Source: Amorphochlora amoebiformis (lineage: Eukaryota > Cercozoa > Chlorarachniophyceae). From it: 64,000 nucleotides of DNA. The stretch spans positions 496,001-560,000 of the forward strand of contig BAAHQB010000024.1 in the NCBI GenBank assembly GCA_054601695.1, given 5' to 3'. The position numbers and the translations under genes were made by a program. The notes below the pieces were generated by a model. That model saw only the letters and a list, made by a program, of their open reading frames with translations, ran no database searches and was not told where the DNA came from. Shown here in pieces: positions 14,151 to 33,158 of this stretch. Positions within the stretch are counted from its first letter, which is position 1, and each line of letters begins with the position of its first letter.

Positions 14151-14773
14151 ATATATATATATATATATATATAATATATATATTAGTTATACGCCGGAGA
14201 AAATCTATTCAGATATATGCTACACGTATCAATACGAAGTGGAAAGTGAAGAAGGTAGCGGGAATGAGAGATAGAAAGAAGGTGCATAGAAGAGAGTGGA
14301 AGGAGAAAATGGTAAGGATGTAGACGAAAGGAGTAAGAAAGGAAGGGACAATTAGCACATGAGCTTCTGGAAGTCATAAATGACGGTTTCCGACGAGTCA
14401 CGGATCTCCTGAACGACTACCATATCGTACCTGAAGATAAAGAGTTATACATCGGGCATAATGCACTATCAATGATATACAAGATGTATATATATGAGAT
14501 ATATTACATTATATATATCATATACCATACACACATACACATATGCATATATACACATAATACCTCTTACAAATGCGCAAAAGCTCCGTAACAACATCCG
14601 GCTTAGAAAATTTGCTTTCCCCAAACACCTGCATTAAATGCCCTCTCAAGACCCCACCTGCGAACAAACTCATAAAATCATACCTGGATATTGAATGCAG
14701 CGATGGACACGTTCATAGATTCCTCTGCGGTAGTCCCGATGGCCAGAAGGAACCATAAGAGAGTCCCCAGCAT
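7833..14773 (-). CDS. DNASE1: Membrane-anchored DNase I family endonuclease
   Basis: Fifteen exons in consistent phase: 14684-14773, 14564-14628, 14359-14430, 13524-13631, 13386-13420, 12816-12865, 11558-11636, 11383-11420, 11173-11232, 10936-10962, 10446-10505, 9909-10027, 9016-9255, 8626-8685, 7833-7920. The total is 1191 nt, 396 residues. Residues 1-16 are a signal peptide (hydrophobic [12 protein letters not shown]). The nuclease fold runs to about 286 with every DNase I landmark present: AAFNIQ (Asn28), VVQEIRD (Glu60, Arg62), SSSKEQYAF (Glu100), LHTTP (His155), GDFNADC (Asp189, Asn191), CAYDR (Asp233), SDHYP (Asp277, His278). Cys194 and Cys230 have the spacing of the structural disulfide. 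DNase I cuts double-stranded DNA using Ca2+/Mg2+. Unlike the soluble animal enzyme, a Pro/Ser/Gly linker (about 287-325) leads to one membrane span (about 326-347) and a 49-residue tail starting RYRKK. The enzyme should face outside the cell or into a lumen. Exons of 27-38 nt and long TA introns account for the 6.9-kb span. The family call is near certain; splice sites are by eye. Confidence 0.95.
10168..10250. repeat. CT-rich tract in a DNase intron
   Basis: A pyrimidine tract of CTCTCT and CCTCCC blocks lies on the plus strand between the exons ending at 10027 and starting at 10446. It reads as GA-rich in the transcript. Confidence 0.8.
10653..10676. repeat. Stray copy of part of DNase exon 11 in the adjacent intron
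   Basis: These 24 bases match 10473-10496, inside the exon at 10446-10505, with a single mismatch, 180 bp away and in the same orientation. The copy is bounded by TA repeat on both sides and lacks the splice sites of the source exon. Confidence 0.85.
12033..12296. repeat. Interstitial telomere-like repeats in opposed orientation
   Basis: In the intron between the exons at 12816-12865 and 11558-11636, CCCTAA units run to about 12117, with a perfect core near 12080-12115. After a short break, degenerate TTAGGG units run to about 12290. The order is CCCTAA then TTAGGG, giving a long imperfect inverted repeat. Confidence 0.93.
12588..12785. repeat. (AAT)n trinucleotide array
   Basis: Nearly pure TAA/AAT repeat of about 200 bp with scattered substitutions, beside the DNase exon at 12816-12865. 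Its translations (poly-Ile, poly-Asn, poly-Tyr, poly-Leu) are meaningless. Confidence 0.97.
14002..14063. repeat. Short inverted repeat in DNase intron 3
   Basis: CGGTAGTCCATA at 14002-14013 is the exact reverse complement of 14052-14063, so a 12-bp stem with a 38-nt loop could form. A second small palindrome (GACGG...CCGTC) lies just upstream. The surrounding 13740-14100 is unusually free of TA repeat and may be an old insertion. Confidence 0.6.
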
Positions 14774-15180
14774 GACGAGCTTTGCCGGTGGGGTGTGACC
14801 GTGTCACCCAACGTGATTCTGAATTCTTTCAATGTCATTAAGCGTGACATGAACAAACATTTGGGGGGTATTGGCGATATTTTAGGACCCATGCTCCATT
14901 TTAATTAAAAGAATTGTTCACATTGAACAAAAAGCACGAAATATCGGTAATTTTACCTAATTAAATACTTCCGGAAATTCTGTGATTGACGTTAATCTCT
15001 GGAATTTCTCCCGCTGTTGCCGCTTCCATAACCAAGCAGCAGGTCATCCATCATTCCGACGGTACGTCCTCAGCCCCCCCCGGCAACGCTGTAGCGAAGC
15101 CGGAAAGGATTTCCTACCATCGGGATTTCCGTATAATTATATACTACGTTTTTTGACCACAGAAAAAAGCGAAAGAGTTA
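14774..15180. promoter_or_regulatory. Divergent promoter region, DNase and PABP
   Basis: This 407-bp spacer separates the start codons of two genes read in opposite directions, so it must hold both promoters and 5' leaders. It has no TA tracts. I see no clear TATA box or named factor site. A CACAG just before the PABP start could be a 5'-leader splice acceptor. Confidence 0.55.
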
Positions 15181-17226
15181 ATGCCGGCGATTGCGAACCA
15201 GGCGACCTCGAGTGAAGATGCTCCCCGCTCCCGATCACTCTGGGTTGGGGAACTAGGATTTGACACCGAGGAGGCAAGCCTAGTAAGTGTCTTCCAGCAG
15301 ATCGGTCCGCTGGAGAGCGTAAGGATTTGTCGAGACGGAAAGACGAAGAGGTGATCTCATCAAACATCAGACGGTAGCGCGGTTCTATATTTACTTTTCT
15401 GTTTTTTAAACTAGGTCCCTGGGATATGCATACGTAAACTTCCAGCGCTCTGAGGACGCCCATAGAGCTGCGGAGGAGTTGAATTTCCGCAAGATAAATG
15501 GCAAACCGTAAGCATCCCAATTTACTGAAAACCAAAACCTGAACAACTTCTCTTTTTAGGTGCCGTATAATGATTCAGCTGCGGGACCCAAAGAAAAGGC
15601 AAAACCTGCGTTCAGAAGACTCCAATGTCGTCATCAAGAACCTTCCAAGGGTAGACTCCGCGTGTTGTATAAAATCCTTTGCGAGTACTGATCACGTAAT
15701 CCTTATGCAGGGGAGGATCGAAGCCCGCGAGCTGTATGAATTGTTAGTCCAAGTTTCTGGGAGCAGAATTACGTCATGCAAGGTTGCTTTTTACTTCCTA
15801 TCTTGAGACGAAACTAATCATGAACGTGTCCCACTCCCACCAACAGATTGGGACTGATAGGAACACCGGGGCAGCGCTGGGATACGCCTTTGCCCAATTT
15901 GCGTCTGCAGAAGAAGCGAAAGCTGCGATCGAACGGATAAATGAAGCTGGTATCGAGTACGACGGAAGGACAGTCTCTGCAGAGTTGTACAAAGCCGAGA
16001 AGGCCGTCAGTACTATCTACATCCGCGGTCTTCCAGGGGGTTGGTCCAGGGAGGATATAGCCGCGTTTTTCCAGTCGAATTACGGAGAAGTGGACTCGGT
16101 TCGCGTTCCCCCATCCTGTGCAGGATCTTGCTTCGTGAGATTTGTCGAGGCAAGGGACGCTGACAACGCAATCCGCCAGCTGCACAACAACGTCATCCAA
16201 GGGCGCAAGCTGGTTGTGGAGCGAGCCATGACCGGATTGGAGAGGCGCCGACGTCTCTTGGAGGGGCGAAAGGGTGGCAGGGGAAGACAAGACTCTTTAT
16301 CACCCTCTGCTGGGTACAGGCGTAACAAACAACGTCCTGATCAACGTCAACGACGCAAGCGGGGCGGAAACCCGAGGATGCAGCAAGCCTACCGTGAGGG
16401 ATGGGGAGCACCTATAGGGCACCCGATGGGACCAAGGGGGATGGGGCCTATGGGACTTATGCCTATGCCGATGGCGGGATACGGTGGATGGTCGTACGCT
16501 CCGTACGGAACACCTGAGATGTTGCCTCCAAAGCCATCCCCTTCCATGCCATTCCGAGGAGGTATGGGTGGCGTTTGGGTCCCGCCTTTCAATGGCGTGC
16601 GAGATACCAAGACCAATCGATTTGACTCTCGGAATCGAAGCTCAAGCCCACCTTCTCAAGCTCGCGCAACTGTCAAGGGTTCAAATGAAGAAGGCCAGTA
16701 CGCACCTTTCGGCCACAGCGAGTGGAGGAAGCCGAAATCTAATGGAGAAGCGGGCGCTACCCCCTTGTTCTTCGGTGGCTGGGAGAAGAAAAGTAAGAAG
16801 CCTGGAAAAGATGGGGAGGAGGATGACGACCAAGATATCCTCCAGATCCTGAGCACTACCAAACACCTATCCTTGGATAATGAGTCGAAGCCTGCAAAAT
16901 CTGTAAAGCCCACAAAACCTGCCTTGACACTGCGCCCTGCAGAGAAGGAGAACGCTCTACCAAAGAAAACAATCCAACCAGTCCCTGCATCTATAGACGA
17001 CACCAAAAAAAATCGCCTAGGAGACCAGCTCTACCCTCTTGTCCACAAATTGGACAAAGAAAACGCACCGAAGATCACGGGGATGCTTCTCGAGCTAGAG
17101 GAGATGGAGCTTAGGGATATCATCCGTTATCAAGGCAAGCTTCATGACGCTGTTCAGCAGGCGCAGAAGATCCTGGAGAGGTCTAGGATTCCAGAACCTA
17201 TCCCTTCGAATCGAGTTCAGTGGTGA
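15181..17226 (+). CDS. PABP: Poly(A)-binding protein, three RRMs plus MLLE domain
   Basis: Exons 15181-15350, 15415-15507, 15560-15650, 15711-15782 and 15847-17226 total 1806 nt, 601 residues. RRM1 has RNP2 LWVGEL (20-25) and RNP1 SLGYAYVNF (58-66). RRM2 has VVIKNL (111-116) and LGYAFAQF (153-160). RRM3 has TIYIRGL (198-204) and SCFVRFVE (236-243). A basic, then Gly/Met/Pro-rich linker follows (about 255-530). The C-terminal MLLE/PABC domain (about 534-590) contains KITGMLLE (551-558), the site that binds PAM2 peptides of translation and deadenylation factors. Cytoplasmic PABPs coat mRNA poly(A) tails and aid translation and stability. The usual family has four RRMs; here one is missing and the linker is long. 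The start is the first ATG in frame ahead of RRM1. Introns are 52-64 bp without TA repeat, unlike the other genes. The 60-bp third intron could be read through in frame, but removing it restores a normal RRM2. Confidence 0.95.
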
Positions 17227-23401
<6,175 letters not shown>

Positions 23402-23495
23402 CCCTAACTTCAAGCCCTCAGCCCGAACTTTTACGAAATATATATAATATATATATAGGTATTTATCTACATATATATACCCACGTATGTAATAT

Positions 23496-23530
<35 letters not shown>

Positions 23531-23758
23531 CAGGGAGAAATGTGTGTGTATATCTATATATATATGTATAGATATGTACATGTATGTACATCACATATTT
23601 ATGAAAAAAATATTTGGGTATCTACATTGGTCAAATAAATTTATTGATTATTCTTATTATTATTTTTGTTATTATTATATTGTTATTATTATTAATAATA
23701 AAAAAAAACCTAATTAGGTTTTGTAAGATAATTTTTAATATATACATATAGTATATAT
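23402..23758. other. Short spacer, no gene seen
   Basis: TA repeat, then an A/T-rich run with TTATTATT and an oligo-A block near 23700. This probably contains the 3' end of the previous transcript and the start of the next. Confidence 0.6.
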
Positions 23759-24223
23759 ATGGAGAGAAATATAGAATATTATCATATTTATAAAAACTTA
23801 AAAGTAATAATTTTTTTATCTATATGTATATGTATATGTATATACACATCTACACACCTACTAAAATGCACCAGCCCCCAGCCTAAGCCGTACACGCGTC
23901 CTCCTCCTGCATTTCGCTTTCCGGACTCCACATCAACATCAAAACCCAAACCGTCTTCCTCTAAATACACCTCGGATTTTCGCTTTCCTCAAGCGTCTAC
24001 GTCGACGTCCACGTCAACAGGGGCGAGGGCTACGTCGACAGGGACGAGACCTACGTCGACAGGGAAGAGACCTACGTCGACAGGGACGAGACCTACGTCG
24101 ACAGGGACGAGACCTACGTCGACAGGGACGAGACCTACGTCGACAGGAGGTATGATCTGCTCACACTCTTTGTACCTTTCAATATCCCGCCGTCTCTTAG
24201 GGTTTTGTATATGAATATATATA

Positions 24224-24276
<53 letters not shown>

Positions 24277-24366
24277 TATACTCATGTACATAAATCCCTG
24301 TATGTATTTTTGTGTGTATGCATGTACATGTATATACATTCAATGTGGTAAAATCTACTCACCGCG

Positions 24367-24415
<49 letters not shown>

Positions 24416-25610
24416 TATATACATATATATTATACACATACAAGTGTATAATTTATATACACACATACATACTATACACAGACAATGTGTAATTTATATA
24501 CACATATATATACATATATACATATACATACATACACACACACATTCAAGTCTGTACAAAAGTGTATCATGCATGTCCATGTGTGTGATTGCAAGTTGGT
24601 GCTTTCAAGTAGATGATTTTTGGTAATTTCTGATAATTTATGGGTGATAAAATAACTTTGGGTGATCTGGCTGAAACAATTTTGGGTGATGTTGGTGACA
24701 TAATTTTAAACCATCTTGGATTTTTTCGCAGGGTTTGGGTCGGTGGAAGGGAGGAGAGAGGGCCTTGGGTATGAGGCGATTGCAGATGGGGTACATAACA
24801 TGTGCAAATAACTAAAACATATATATATATATGTATATATGTTATATATATATATATATATATATTTATAGATATAGTATATTCATAAATGATATATTTC
24901 TATGATATATCCGTAGATATAGATTTATATCTATACATATATACTGACATGTATATGTATATGTATGTATGTATGTATATATATATATATGTATATATAT
25001 TTATATATATATGTATATGGATCTTTACATTTGAATTAGACATGTTATTATTACATAAATATAAATACATAATTATAGGCATTTTTGGTAAGTTATTTGT
25101 ACAAGTGCATAAATACGATTACAGTTAACATATATTACCCGTATAATACACATCTAAACATATATACATTTACATATCAATATATGTGCGTATATTATAC
25201 GTATGTATACGCAAGTGCGAATTTATATGTGTGTGTGTGTATATGTATGTGTGTATATATGTGTGGATGTGTGTATGTGTACATGGATACGTAATATAAT
25301 AATAAGTATACAGGAATATACAGATATAACATAAACCAGGGAGACGAGAAACTGACACGTAAGGAGCGACGGGAAGCGCAGAGAAAGGTACATCTTTTAA
25401 TTATGTATATAGCTACAAATAGCTACATATGCATATGTGTAATTGGGTGTATAAATTGTAATAGACGAAGAAAGCACAACAGAAGGCATATAAGAAGAAA
25501 TCGCAAATGATTCGTGAAACCGCGACTAGTAGCGTCAAGACATCTATAGGTCGTTATTTATTGGTGTAAATTTATGTATGTATGTATATATATATGTTTT
25601 GCACACAAAC

Positions 25611-25644
<34 letters not shown>

Positions 25645-25695
25645 TATATACCTTGTACCTTTAAGACTTTTTCAAGGGGATACATATAGTTAATG

Positions 25696-25734
<39 letters not shown>

Positions 25735-25902
25735 AATCTACAAATACATATATATATATATATATATATGTTAGCTCACACATAACGATATATATCCAAT
25801 ATATATAAATATTATTTACATGTGAAATACATAGGTAACAACCAGAAGGAAACGGGAGGCAAGCGAAAGTCCAAGAGGTCGAAGAAAAAAAATAGGGCTT
25901 AA
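23759..25902 (+). CDS. Unrecognised protein with Thr/Ser/Pro repeats and Lys-rich C-terminus
   Basis: Exons 23759 (or 23882)-24149, 24732-24790, 25340-25387, 25465-25549 and 25835-25902 join in phase. The first ATG in frame is 23759; its leader is hydrophobic and Cys/Ile-rich, so it is either a signal-like segment or intron read in frame, with an acceptor at 23882. The first exon is Pro/Ser/Thr-rich and ends in PTSTGTR heptads. Then come [51 protein letters not shown] and a basic tail ending KKKNRA. The basic half suggests nucleic-acid binding or a nucleolar protein, but no family is recognised. The last three exons are secure; the N-terminus is not. Confidence 0.6.
24003..24147 (+). repeat. 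21-bp coding minisatellite
   Basis: Six near-identical 21-bp units containing TACGTCGACAGGGACGAG run in frame and encode (P/A)TSTG(T/K)R heptads, after a shorter related stretch of ACGTCGACGTC. The near identity suggests recent expansion. Confidence 0.93.
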
Positions 25903-26396
25903 TTATTAGAGGCCTAAGCAGACGTGGCTTTCCGCCGTTTTTAGTGCAAAACTATAGAACTAATACAATTTCGACTGGCAATATATATATACCAGGCTAT
26001 ATATACCTAGATACGTCTAAAACTTGTAGATCAATAACGATATCTCGTAGATTCTAGAGATTCTAGAGATTTTCCAGTATATTTAACTAGTTTAAGCTTA
26101 GTAGTTAAGCTACGTCTACTAGGTTTAGGGTCCAGAGGATAGATACTAGTATACTCTACTCATGAATTTATCGAAACTTAGTAACCACTAGAACATACTA
26201 GATCTAGTTATGTACGTAAGACTTTATTTTTAATTAATGACCCACATAACTGAGATGCAATTCAGATATAATTACCATGATCTAGTGATCTACTGAGTTA
26301 ATACTAGAACATTTAGTCTACGTGTAGATCTAGTAGATTGAAAGATCTCTGAGCTCGGTCGGAAAAATTATACAAGATTAAAAAGCGGAAACTCGC
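25903..26396. other. Convergent spacer, CTAG-dense, no gene seen
   Basis: This lies between the 3' ends of the gene ending at 25902 and the USP gene. By eye it holds about a dozen CTAG sites, clustered from 26000 on (TCTAGA twice, ACTAGT, ATCTAGTAGAT). One would expect one or two. There is almost no TA repeat after 26000. It resembles the spacer at 6915-7832 in composition. Confidence 0.8.
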
Positions 26397-28224
26397 TCAT
26401 GATGGCAGGCGCCGGTAAAAGCATAAATACGCCTGTTGTTTGAGAACTGTTGCCTCTCTTGATTCCTGGCATGTACGATCGCTGAAATAGAACCACTTGT
26501 CACTTCCGCGCCTGGTGTACGCAACGTAGTGCCCTCCTCCCATTGACCCCGAGTGGACGACTATACCGTATAGGCCGTAAAACTGTTCAGATATTTTTCC
26601 GCCTGCGATATCACATAAATATTTTATACTTATGTATTGTGCATTTCTATGCATGTAATGTATATATCAGACATATAAAGTGATTTAATCTATATCAGTA
26701 TCGTATTAAAGTATATACATTACACACAAGATATACTACAGATATAATGTTGGAATTACGTGTTAAGATTTCTACTAGTTCTAGTATACTATGTGTACAG
26801 CTGTATTCTAGTGTATTATACCTAGTGTATTGTGCATTTCTATGCATGTAATGTATATATATATATAGATGTATTATATATATATATATATGTATATATA
26901 TGTACATATATATATATATATATATTATAGGTATATATGTATCTCTCTCTATATATATATATGTTGGTACACATATGTGAATTTTTTTGATTTATAAAGT
27001 TCCTGCATAGTTACATGAATACCTATTTTTTTACGAACACATACACATATGTATGTATTATATATGTATTATATATGTATACATATCTTTGAATTTCCAT
27101 ATAAAGTATGCATAAACGGATAATCAACGTATGTGTAACGAATGTGTATACATATATATATGTATATGTATATATATATATACATATATATATATGTACA
27201 CATATGTACATGTGTAGAATTTCCATGTAATAATTGTAATTATAGTACAAATATGTACTATCTAAACGGATATGTAACTGGTGTGGATGTGTATATGTAT
27301 GTATATATATATGTATATACCTAAATGTAAATATTTTTACATACATACATATATGGATGAATATTATACATTTAAAACATTTAAGTATGTAGATATCTAT
27401 AACATGGCATGTGTATGCCATAGATTATTGCACATGTATTTACAATTTTATGTATATATAAAAATATATATGTATATGTGTGTACATATATATGTACATA
27501 TATATATATATATATATATATTGTCATGTTATCATTTCACAATATGTATGTATATATATATATATATACTTTCATCACATTTTTTTGTGTGTTGTTTTAA
27601 ATATATACATGAATTCTATGTAAATATATACACATGCTTGATACAATAAGTATATATTCTTAGTAATATACGTATTTGTAGATAACCCCAATTAGTCTCA
27701 CCGGAGCCTTGAACGCTAAATGGAGCGAGGTCAAGTGTGACTGGCACTTTCACTTGCTTTCCAAGCTTTTGGAATCTGAATAGATGTCTGATGTGTATAC
27801 TCATACACGTATACATCAATAGTTATAATATATCTATAGATACAATACATATATTATATATATATATATATATATCTGTATTGTATATGCATATGTACAT
27901 GTGTATACCCACATACATGTCTAAATATATATATATATATATATTTTATTGTTATGTATATAATATATATACACATATATATATATATATATATGAATAT
28001 ATATATATATATATATATGTATATAGATATACACATAGTGAGCCCATGCACAATATATACGTGTGCGTAAATAACATTTGGAGTATTGACCCTTTAGTTG
28101 TTGCTGCGAAGCGCTTAAGATGAATCGTCACGATTTCAGGTGCATCTTGGATCAGTACCCGCTTGCGGGCTTTGGTTCTCACCTATATATATATATATGT
28201 ATACATATGAATATATATATATAT

Positions 28225-28270
<46 letters not shown>

Positions 28271-28553
28271 CAAACATGTATATTTTACGCATATAGAAAT
28301 GTGTTTTTCCTCCAATGTGTACACTATTAATAATATATGTGCAGTTGTAAATGTACGCATTTTTAGTACATGTATATACATGTATCCATGTACTAATAAA
28401 ATTTATAGTACATAGAATACAACTGAAATACTATATATATATATACATATAATTATATATGTGAGTATATATACAATATTTCATACTTTTTTCATACATC
28501 TATATATATATGTACATATAAATTCTATAAATTTTTACATGGATATATATGTA

Positions 28554-28593
<40 letters not shown>

Positions 28594-29301
28594 GTATGTA
28601 TATGTATATATTTATATATTTATTCATATATATATATATATATATATATATACTATATATATATATGTATATATATTATGTATATATACATAAGCAGCAA
28701 CAGCAGGAGAGTTCAAAGAGAGTTCAAACAAGAGAACACGAACTCACAGACCAAAAAAAAACTTTTACCAAATCTCCCTTCCCCTCAGCCTTCGTACAAT
28801 TCAAGCAGATGTAGCTTTCATCGGGCAGAGTCTCAGGTGCCGTGTATACCTTCAGGCAGTCTTCTAGTCGAGGTGATGAGTTCCCTAGAAGCTTCTGACT
28901 TGCTTCTGTATATCTGTGGATCCAGTTTACTGAATTCAGAGTTTGAAGGATTTGCTCTGACAATCTCCCCTCTCAGCCTCCCTTCACGGTCTCTCTCGGT
29001 TGGGTAATGATATTACTCTGATATCCCTTCGAGTAGTTTTCCATCTCGTTCGGGGAAGAATGCTTCTCGGTAGAATTCGTATTTGTCTTTGGTATCCTTT
29101 CGTGTATGCAATATATATATATATATATATATATCATATGTATACTTCTGAATGTATTTTCTACACATATTTTACAGTATGTAAATATGCATCTGTTATA
29201 TATCATGTAAATTACAAATAGAATATATTATATATGTATATATATAACAAATAGAGTACATTATATATGTATGTATATATATGTTATGTATATGTTTCTA
29301 A

Positions 29302-29332
<31 letters not shown>

Positions 29333-29406
29333 ATATATTATACTTAAGACTTGTGTATGTACATGGAGAAGATAAGGAGTTTACTGGTATGGATACATAT
29401 ATATTT

Positions 29407-29463
<57 letters not shown>

Positions 29464-29464
29464 T

Positions 29465-29507
<43 letters not shown>

Positions 29508-29585
29508 AAGATATCTACTTACCATGTAAATAATATTACATTAATACGCATAGATGTTACACACATATGTATATATCATATATAT

Positions 29586-29616
<31 letters not shown>

Positions 29617-29754
29617 TATTTATATATGTATACATATATATGTACACAAATATACTTATATTCCAACATATTATGCATATATACAAATATTTGTATAAGT
29701 ATATATATATATATATGTATGTTATATATTTATATATTTATGTTTATGTTTATC

Positions 29755-29809
<55 letters not shown>

Positions 29810-30144
29810 AAACCTTATCTTCGCTCTTACACACCTCAGTCTCTTCCTCCTCATCCTGCAACATCATATAATATTACATAAATATAGTGTAATATAATAT
29901 AATATATAGTATAATATAATGTAGTATAATATGATATATTATAATATGACATAATATTATATAATATACTATAATAAAATATAACATAATATAACGTAAC
30001 ATAACAAAATATAACATATACTATGATATAATATTATATAATATGATGTAAAATATAAGATAATACAATATAGTATAATATAACATAATATACAGTACAT
30101 ATATGAACATACATTATTGTTGTAAATACCTGACATATACATGC

Positions 30145-30187
<43 letters not shown>

Positions 30188-30415
30188 TACTTCATCTATA
30201 TATATATGTGTATTTGTATACATACGTATATATATGTTATATTACGTCATCTTCTTCCTCACCATCACTCTCGTCTTTTTCCTGTATATATATATACACA
30301 TATATATACATATATAATATATGTATATATTTGTTATGTATAATATATACATATATATTGTTATATATATATATATATACAATATATATATATATATTAT
30401 ACATAACAAATATAT

Positions 30416-30452
<37 letters not shown>

Positions 30453-30682
30453 CACATTTGTGCGCGTATGTATGTAATACTTGTAGAAAAGTAACATATT
30501 GTGTGTATATATATATAATATATGTATACAGGTATATATATATATATATATGTGCATATATATACTACACAATATATATATATATATATATACATACATA
30601 TATATATATATATATATTAATATATATATTTGTATATATATATATATATATGTATATGATAATATATATATATATACAAATT

Positions 30683-30713
<31 letters not shown>

Positions 30714-31401
30714 GCATATATATATATATATATATATATATACATGGGCTGAGTATATGAAAACGTGCACATGTGTATACACATACATATTGTATATGTA
30801 CATTTGTACATGTATATATATATATATGTGTATATTTACATATAGAAATGTATATACATACACACACACATATATATATATATATATACATATATATGTA
30901 TATACTCATATATCATATATAACAATGTGCAGATACATGTATGTGCATTATAACACATATGTATATGTATGAGTATATGTATGCAGATACAATTATATAA
31001 TATATGGTTATATAAATATATAGATTCCCAAAAAGACATGCATATATTATAATGTGTATGTGTATATATATGTATACATGTATGTGTATATATATTATAC
31101 AAATTTTATATGCATGCCATGTGTGTATACATGTATGCATACGTATGTATACATATATTAAATGCATGCATATATATGTGTATATATATATATATACATA
31201 TATGTATATACATATATAGTTATTTATTTATTTATATTATTTGTAGACAGATTTTACGTGTATGGTTTATATACATATGAATATACACAACATATATGTA
31301 GATATACATATATGTAAAGTATATATGTATAATATATATATATATATATATGTATATATGTGTATGTATACATATATCTATATTCATAAATATACAAACA
31401 T

Positions 31402-31443
<42 letters not shown>

Positions 31444-31774
31444 TATAAATGCCTAACCTCTTTTTTTTTTTCTAGGAGGGCCTTGGCCTCTTCTAAGCGG
31501 GCCATGTAGAGAGTTCCAACAGCGTTGGAGCTCGACGTCCACCTAAAGGAATACATTTATTTGCATGTACACGAAGAAAGATAGGAATATAAGAGCTCGA
31601 TGTCCACCTAAAGGAATACATGCATTTAGATGCACACGAAAAAGATACATGATATAACGTACAACATATATATGTTTACAGCATTACAATTTTGATACGT
31701 AAACCCCCTACAGTACGTTACATGCGAATATCACATTCCTATGGAACGAAAGTTGTACGATCCTATAGATATAA

Positions 31775-31809
<35 letters not shown>

Positions 31810-31837
31810 GAATATATATATGTATATATGTGTATAG

Positions 31838-31887
<50 letters not shown>

Positions 31888-31933
31888 CACTCTCACGTTT
31901 AATCCAGTTGTTTTTAGGTTTATATAACATATG

Positions 31934-31966
<33 letters not shown>

Positions 31967-32099
31967 GTATATATATATGTATATATATATATATATATAT
32001 ACCCTTTCTCATGTTTAATCCAGGCGTTTTTAGTATCGAGGGCTTTAACTTCTTCCCCGAACTCAAGACTACCAGATACTGTAGGATGTGTACATGCAT

Positions 32100-32135
<36 letters not shown>

Positions 32136-32480
32136 TATATGTATATATGTATACGCGTTCGTGTGTGTGTGTGTAGGAAGATTTCTACGGTATTAAAAAT
32201 GTATATAATTCTTATTTTGTGTATAGGTTTTGATTTCAATAATTGATGAGTTTATAGGTAAGAATCTATATGAATATTGGTATGCTTTAAGATAATATAT
32301 ATATATATCTATATAGATATATGTATATATAATATACATTAGTATTTATGCATATATTTGTTTACACGGAAATATCTTTGAGGCAAAGCGTATGCGTTTA
32401 AGGTATATATGTGCGTATCTTTATTGTTGTCTTCCATACTTTCCGCATCCTCCTTTGGCTCCACCCTATGTACATATATA

Positions 32481-32512
<32 letters not shown>

Positions 32513-32540
32513 GCTATATATATATGTGTGTGTGTACGCA

Positions 32541-32578
<38 letters not shown>

Positions 32579-32678
32579 ATATATGTATGTACGTCATATT
32601 TCTCCGTATTGTAACATGCAAAACCACATGCAATATATATATATTTTATAATATTATATATACATATATATATGTATG

Positions 32679-32732
<54 letters not shown>

Positions 32733-32845
32733 GCACACATGTATTCACTTATACATATTTATTAATATGAACACATGCACACATACTTACAATTTATATA
32801 CATGAATATGTATGGGTATATTTATATATATATATATATACTCAC

Positions 32846-32891
<46 letters not shown>

Positions 32892-33108
32892 ACACACATT
32901 TATATATATATATATATATATAATATGTATATATCTATATATATATATATATACAGGGAAAATTATGTGTAATATACCTAATGTTCAAGCCGTCCTTGTA
33001 CACCACCATCCATATGTCTTCTACCATACGAAAAAATATGTATGTGAATATTCGTACATATGTACGGGAAGAGCGAGAGAGAGGGTACGTATGTACATGA
33101 TGCTGTGT

Positions 33109-33158
<50 letters not shown>

